DNA of 31,926 nucleotides, taken from Mnemiopsis leidyi (Eukaryota; Ctenophora; Tentaculata; Lobata; Bolinopsidae). The notes under the pieces were generated by a model that saw only the letters and a list, made by a program, of their open reading frames with translations, had not been told where the DNA came from and did no database searches. Shown piece by piece: positions 21,801 through 27,800 of the stretch. Position numbers and translations under genes: made by a program. The number at the start of each line of letters is the position of its first letter. The stretch's first letter is position 1. Location of the stretch: NCBI GenBank assembly GCA_000226015.1, contig JH153654.1:7519-39444 (forward strand). Reading direction: 5' to 3'.

Positions 21801-24800
21801 TGGCAGCGGCACTCGGCCGGTTTTAGGGTAGGCTAACAGTCTCAGGCCACTGCCTTCGACAGTGGCCTTCGGCCGGTTTGGTGGAAGGACAAGAAAAAAA
21901 ACCGGTCGCGCCGGGACATTACGCATGTACTGCGAGCGAGGGCAAATTTCAGATTGAAATTGGCCCCCCAGCCTTTAGAATGTTCCTCCACCCCTGTTTA
22001 ACCACCGACGCTGGCGAGATCATAGCAGAGAAAGCCCCGACCAAGAATAGAGCTCCCAGCGGATATTCGGATAATTCTCGATGACAATAAAGCTTACACG
22101 TTGAACGGCAATAATGTCATAGGATTAGGCACACTTGGCTTTAATTTGGGAAAAATAACTTGACAACTTTTTATGTGGTCCAGTTAAGAAGCAGCTTCAA
22201 CAAAAGAGGCCCTCTCTCCAACGATTCGAATCGGAATTCAATTGTCTTCAGGACTTGTATTTCATACCATTCGTTCCAATCAACGCCGACTCGTTCACCT
22301 TCGCCGGAAAGTGGCTATTAAATCTGCGTGTAACTTGCCCCTATGTTGAATTTTCCTATGTTGAACGTTGATTGTGTTCACTGTAAGACAAAAGAAATAG
22401 ATACAATATAATCCAAGGTGAAATAGAATAGAACAACACACAAACTAAACAATTATTGAGAACAACTTTGGGGGCACATCAAGCTCTCATTGTAGATGTG
22501 TTTGTGTAAATTGCTCTTTTCTATAAAATTCTACTTGGATCATATCTTTCAACGAAATGTTTCTTACAACTAAAGCCCTTCGGAAAAATTTCCTGGAGGG
22601 AAATAATCTAATTTCAAGTAGAGATAGGAAAGAGCAATACACCAACACATTAATCAATGACACATCGATTACAAAAACATTACTTTTTGTTGACACACCT
22701 GTAGACCATTATAATTTGTGCTAACTGCTAAGTTTGTGACGAGAAGAGAAGAGAAGACTACAGGCTACAAGTGCCTGGGCACCGTGCTTCTTTTTTCGCT
22801 GGTTCCAGACTTACAGAGATTATCAACTCTTCGCTGTTATTAAGCAGTAATATAGAGAAAGGTATTGTGTGGAGGGTTTCAAAATTTTGAACAATGAGAA
22901 GCTAGAAAATATTGCTTTCTAGCTTCTCATTGGTTAAATTTAAGACCCCTCCACAAATTAAAAAGTTTATAGATATTCTACCACTAACCTACAGTCTACA
23001 CACTTCTCATCTCCCAACCTGGGCCGACTGTGAACTGTGCACACTAACTCGAGAGTCAGCAGAGCATATGACCCAGAGTCGGAGATCCAGTACGTTGCAT
23101 TAGTTATTCTCTTGTATGCTGCCGTTATAGCACGCATAAAACTTCAGCTTTACTATGTCAAAGAGTGATATAAATGTTGGCACGGGAAATAGGAGGTCGT
23201 CAACATAAACAAGCCTTCGCAAATCTTGTCATCTCCACGATGAATATTTTTAGCTCATCATCCAGTATTTAACAAACGATGCCATAGAGCATAGGTTTTT
23301 TAAATAAAAAATGCAATCAACAACCAATTAGGGATAAGGGGGCCTAAAGAATTGACCAGATTGTGTTACATGAGACATCACACATTTCTCAAATATTCCC
23401 TTTTTAATATTTAAGTGTTGAAAATTAACCTCAAAATTTTCCTCCCCAATACCCTCAAATACGCACATAACATATGAAATAAAAACACGTAAAACTAACC
23501 TTATTATTGCTGGAAAGTTTGTCAGCTGCAGCTGTAAACTCTAACCTTATTATTGCTGTAAAGTTTGTCAGCTGCTGCGGTAAACTCTGTAATCTCTAAC
23601 CTTATTATTGCTGGAAAGTTTGTCAGCTGCTGCTGTAAACTCTAACCTTATTGTTGCTGCAAAGTTTGTCAGCTGCTGCGGTAAACTCTAACCTTATTGT
23701 TGCTGGAAAGTTTGTCAGCTGCTGCGGTAAACTCTAACCTTATTATTGCTGGAAAGTTTGTCAGCTGCTGCGGTAAACTCTGGTTTAGCTTTCTTGCAGT
23801 GTCCACACCACGGCGCATAGAACATGATCAAACTGTGTTTCTTGCGTTTAACCGCCTTGTCAAAGTCAGCTCCAGATAGATGAACCACATTGCTCTCCTG
23901 AAAGTTAAAATTAGATAGATGTATATGAGAACGGTATTCGTGGGGAAGTGTCTCATAATTGTTTTGATCTAGGAGGAGTCTCCAAGATGTTTTTATTTTA
24001 GGAGGAGTCTCAAATTTGTTTTGATTTGAGACACCTTCTTGCAAAATTAGCTTGGCTGGTATGTACAACGTTTTTGACACCTCCCTCAAAACTAATGTGA
24101 GACACCTCCTAAAGAGTGTAATTTTACACGAGATTAGGTTAATTATACACGTTAATTAGTTCTAACACACACCCTATTTTTCTGAACGAGAGAGCCGAAA
24201 AAGGTCAAAAATAGACTTTAACCGTTTGAAACCGGACAAACGGTTCTTGGCCTAAAATTGGCCGCTGAATCGAAATAGAACCCAAAAAGTTTCCTTCTTT
24301 CCCATAATTGCACCTTCTTCCAGAAAGTTAAGTTCGTGTTTTTGGGTTACTGCGCCTGCTGTCTGGATGTGCTTGACCATGTGGACCTAAAATTTTGCGT
24401 AGAATCGTTTGATCATGGTTCTGCAGCCCACAGAGGCTTCCTAATAGCAAATTTACAAACCTAAAATGTCTTAGGTACAGTAAATTTGGGACGCTGGGCC
24501 TTTGACCGGATATCTGCTGCTCAAATCCAGTTCTGTTTCTAGCACTAGCAGAGGGCAGATCAAAGCAGCTTCTTTAGAATTGGAGAGATGGAAATCTAGT
24601 GTCCGCCTGAGACCTAACTAAGCGTGCGCAATTCTTGATTTACTTTAGTTTGTGGCGCCTTTTTATTTTTCTGTAATTATGTGCATAGGTTTTGGTTTGA
24701 TGAGGAACATTTTCGGTTTATTCTATTTTTTCATTAACATGAAAATCGACTTCAGTTGTCAACTTATATTAAGCTGCTTGCAGATAGTCTGGTTTATTCG

Positions 24801-27800
24801 TAAAGCCTAAGGAATGTTGCTAGTGGGGCAATCTCAATAAATCACAAGCAATATCTGCTGATCTACTCAAGAGTATTGTGCGTAAAGCCAAGGAAGAGAT
24901 ACCAGTGTCAATCGAACTACTTCGTCGAGCTAGTGAGCAGTTAATAGCCAGAAAAAACCTATGACCTACTCAACAACCCTATTGGTAAAGTCGAAAGTCG
25001 GAATATCGCGTGCAAGATTACATAGATGTTATAAAAGTGCATCCCTGACCTGACAATAGCACAGTTTCACAGCTGCTCGAATTTTTGTCAACAACAATTC
25101 AAGATTTGTATTTTGTAACATAGTTTGTGATTTGTCGACAAATCTTAGTGTTTTGTCAAAAACTATTCCAATAAATATATATTTTGATCATGTTATTCAG
25201 CTTTCAAAACTATGATCAGTTTTCTATTTTAAGAACATTTTAGTTTACAGCATGGTCAAGCATATCCAGCTCAACGGCTTCCTTATAAGGAAGCCTCTGT
25301 TGGCTACAGAACCATTATTAATTGATTCTACTCCAAATTTTGGATCGACATAGTACAAGAAGGTGTCTCAAATCAAAACAAATCTGAGACACCTCCTCGA
25401 ATCAAAACAATTTAGAGACACCTCCAATTGCTTTACCGTTCAATTATCGTGTCAAAACAAATTTGAGACACTTCCCAAAAATACCGTTCTCTATAGAGAA
25501 GCTGATCTACAATTTTGCGTAGAATCAGGGATCGACCGGGATCCCGCTGAAATCCCAGTCCTATTTTTGGAATCCTGGTCCCGGTCAAAATCGTGAAATT
25601 TACCAGGATTTCGAAATTTGCATTGAGGATATCTCAAGGTAAGATAAATCAAAATCATTTCAATGAGATGAAAATCACTCGATTGAAAAAAACTTCATAC
25701 TGATACAGAATCAAACTATGATTCAATGTTGGGAATATTCAACTTCAATAGATTAAATTTAATTTTTTAAATTTAATTTTTAAGTAGTTCACACAGGTAT
25801 GCTTTAGAATTTAGAACACTACTATGGACACAGTCAGTCGTCCTAATCATCTGAGCTCTCACTGAACTCTATTTCACTATCCTCGTTGTCAGAATCTGCT
25901 ATGAGTATGAGGATATTCATGTCATCTCCCGATTTCTCATCTACGGTTTCTCTCCAGGCTATTGGGTGAACGGCCGAACGGGAATCCGCAGGTGGAGAGT
26001 CTGAGTTGTTAAAGTCATAGTTTTGTGCTCTTAAATTGTATCACAACGACATATTCATCTCCATACTGTCTGTTTTGAGCTGCACCCTGTTGTCATTTTT
26101 TGCCACCTTGAACGCACGTTTACTGGTCATAAAAGATGGCGGTGGGCAGAGGTAAACTCGGTCAAATTTATTGAAGCTTGGATACAATTCGTGGCTTCTC
26201 TGCCAAAAGTCAAGAGTGTCCACTCTCTGTGTCGAGAATTGTTTTCAACCTCCTCTTTTATCACGTCATCGGGAGAACCTGGTCAATCTACGGTATTTTT
26301 AGACACGTCCCGAGTCTATAAATTTGTACCAGTAAAAAATGTTACTATGAGCCTCTACGCAAAATTGTAGATCAGCATAATCAAGTATATCCAGTCAACG
26401 GCCCAGGGTACCAAATTTACTGTACCTAAGACATTTGAGGTTGGTAAATTTGCTATAAGGAAGCCTCTGGGGGCTCCAGAACCATGATCAGACGATGCGA
26501 TTCTACGCAAAATTTAAGATCAGTATAACCAAGTCTAAATATGAGACTCCTCCTAAATTAAAACAAATTTGAGACACTTCCCCCACGAATACCGTGGCAC
26601 GATGGGGCACGATGTTTTGGGGCAGGAGGTCGGCCGACGGCCACCTGTAAGTTTAGCAAATAAAATCTAAATAGATACTCCGCGACACTAAACGCAGGAA
26701 TTTAATAGAACAACAGTTGATATTTTAGAAATTGTTGCCGTTAAGAAATTGTTGCAATTGGGGTATAGGACGCTGCGGGGGAGGACGCTGTCAGCTATGG
26801 CGGGGGACACTGCCGCCGGGGACGCTTCGGCGGGGGACGCTACACCGAATAGAGTTTCCCGTCACAGTGTGGACACATTTTAATTCTTAAGAATGGAAGA
26901 GGAAATAAAGAAAGAAGAAAATTCTTGAAAATGTGACAAATCGAAAGCTGAAAAAAGAGAAAACATTTGGAGTTGCGATACTGAATTAAAGATATGACCC
27001 TGAATAAACGGTAACCAGTATCAATCAAATTTTAGAGTTTAGAAACTGCACGTATATTGCAAATTTTCATCAATTTCTATCTGAAATTTCGAAAATTATT
27101 ATCTCTCTCTTTAGAACTTTTATTTCTAAATTGTTACTGTGACGGGGGAACGAGGACACAATACACAAAGACTCCGCCGTATCTCCGCCGCCGAAGCGTC
27201 CACCGCTGCAGCGTCCTCCGCTGCAGTGTCCGGTCCCCGATTGAATTTGATGAATGGGTTGACTCATACATTTCAAAGTGACTAGAATTTTATTGAAAAG
27301 GCCGATACATGAATCCTTACTCTTACCAGTTCACCTAGACACGCATTTCAAGACGACTTGTGGACACAGCAGTATTCGTGTAACGGCCCCAAATCTGTGA
27401 TACAAACTCGATAATATGCCACGTAAGAATACCAGGTCACACAGGCCGCATGAGGGAGTGTCACGCCGAATTTTAATTTCAAACAGGTAGTCATTGTCAA
27501 CACGCGTGAAGCGCATCAGAACGTAGTTTGAAAACGTTGCGCGTTCCGTTTATCAATGGCTACGATTGTGACCGAATTTCCACGTACGCTTTCTTGGACG
27601 TGCTGCCGTCGGATTTCGGCCAGATTTTACAGACATTAAGAAGTGAATCGTGGGAAATGTCGGAAATTAACAGAATTATATTTTAAAGCCGGTAAAAACA
27701 AGCTCTTATCTAAGAGATCTGGGTTACGTTGATAAACGTGCCAAAATTGCGACATTTATTATTTAAGATAAACCAATAATCGTTAATCAGTGAAACGTCA

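Noticed and set aside
25363-25596. Plus-strand 77-codon frame
   Set aside because: It covers the TIR of a transposon and the hAT terminus; no coding signal.
26757-26850. CRISPR-like or regulatory array of GC-rich units
   Set aside because: The units are imperfect, unspaced and mirrored at 27,170-27,238, so they are ends of a foldback element; CRISPR is not expected in animal DNA.
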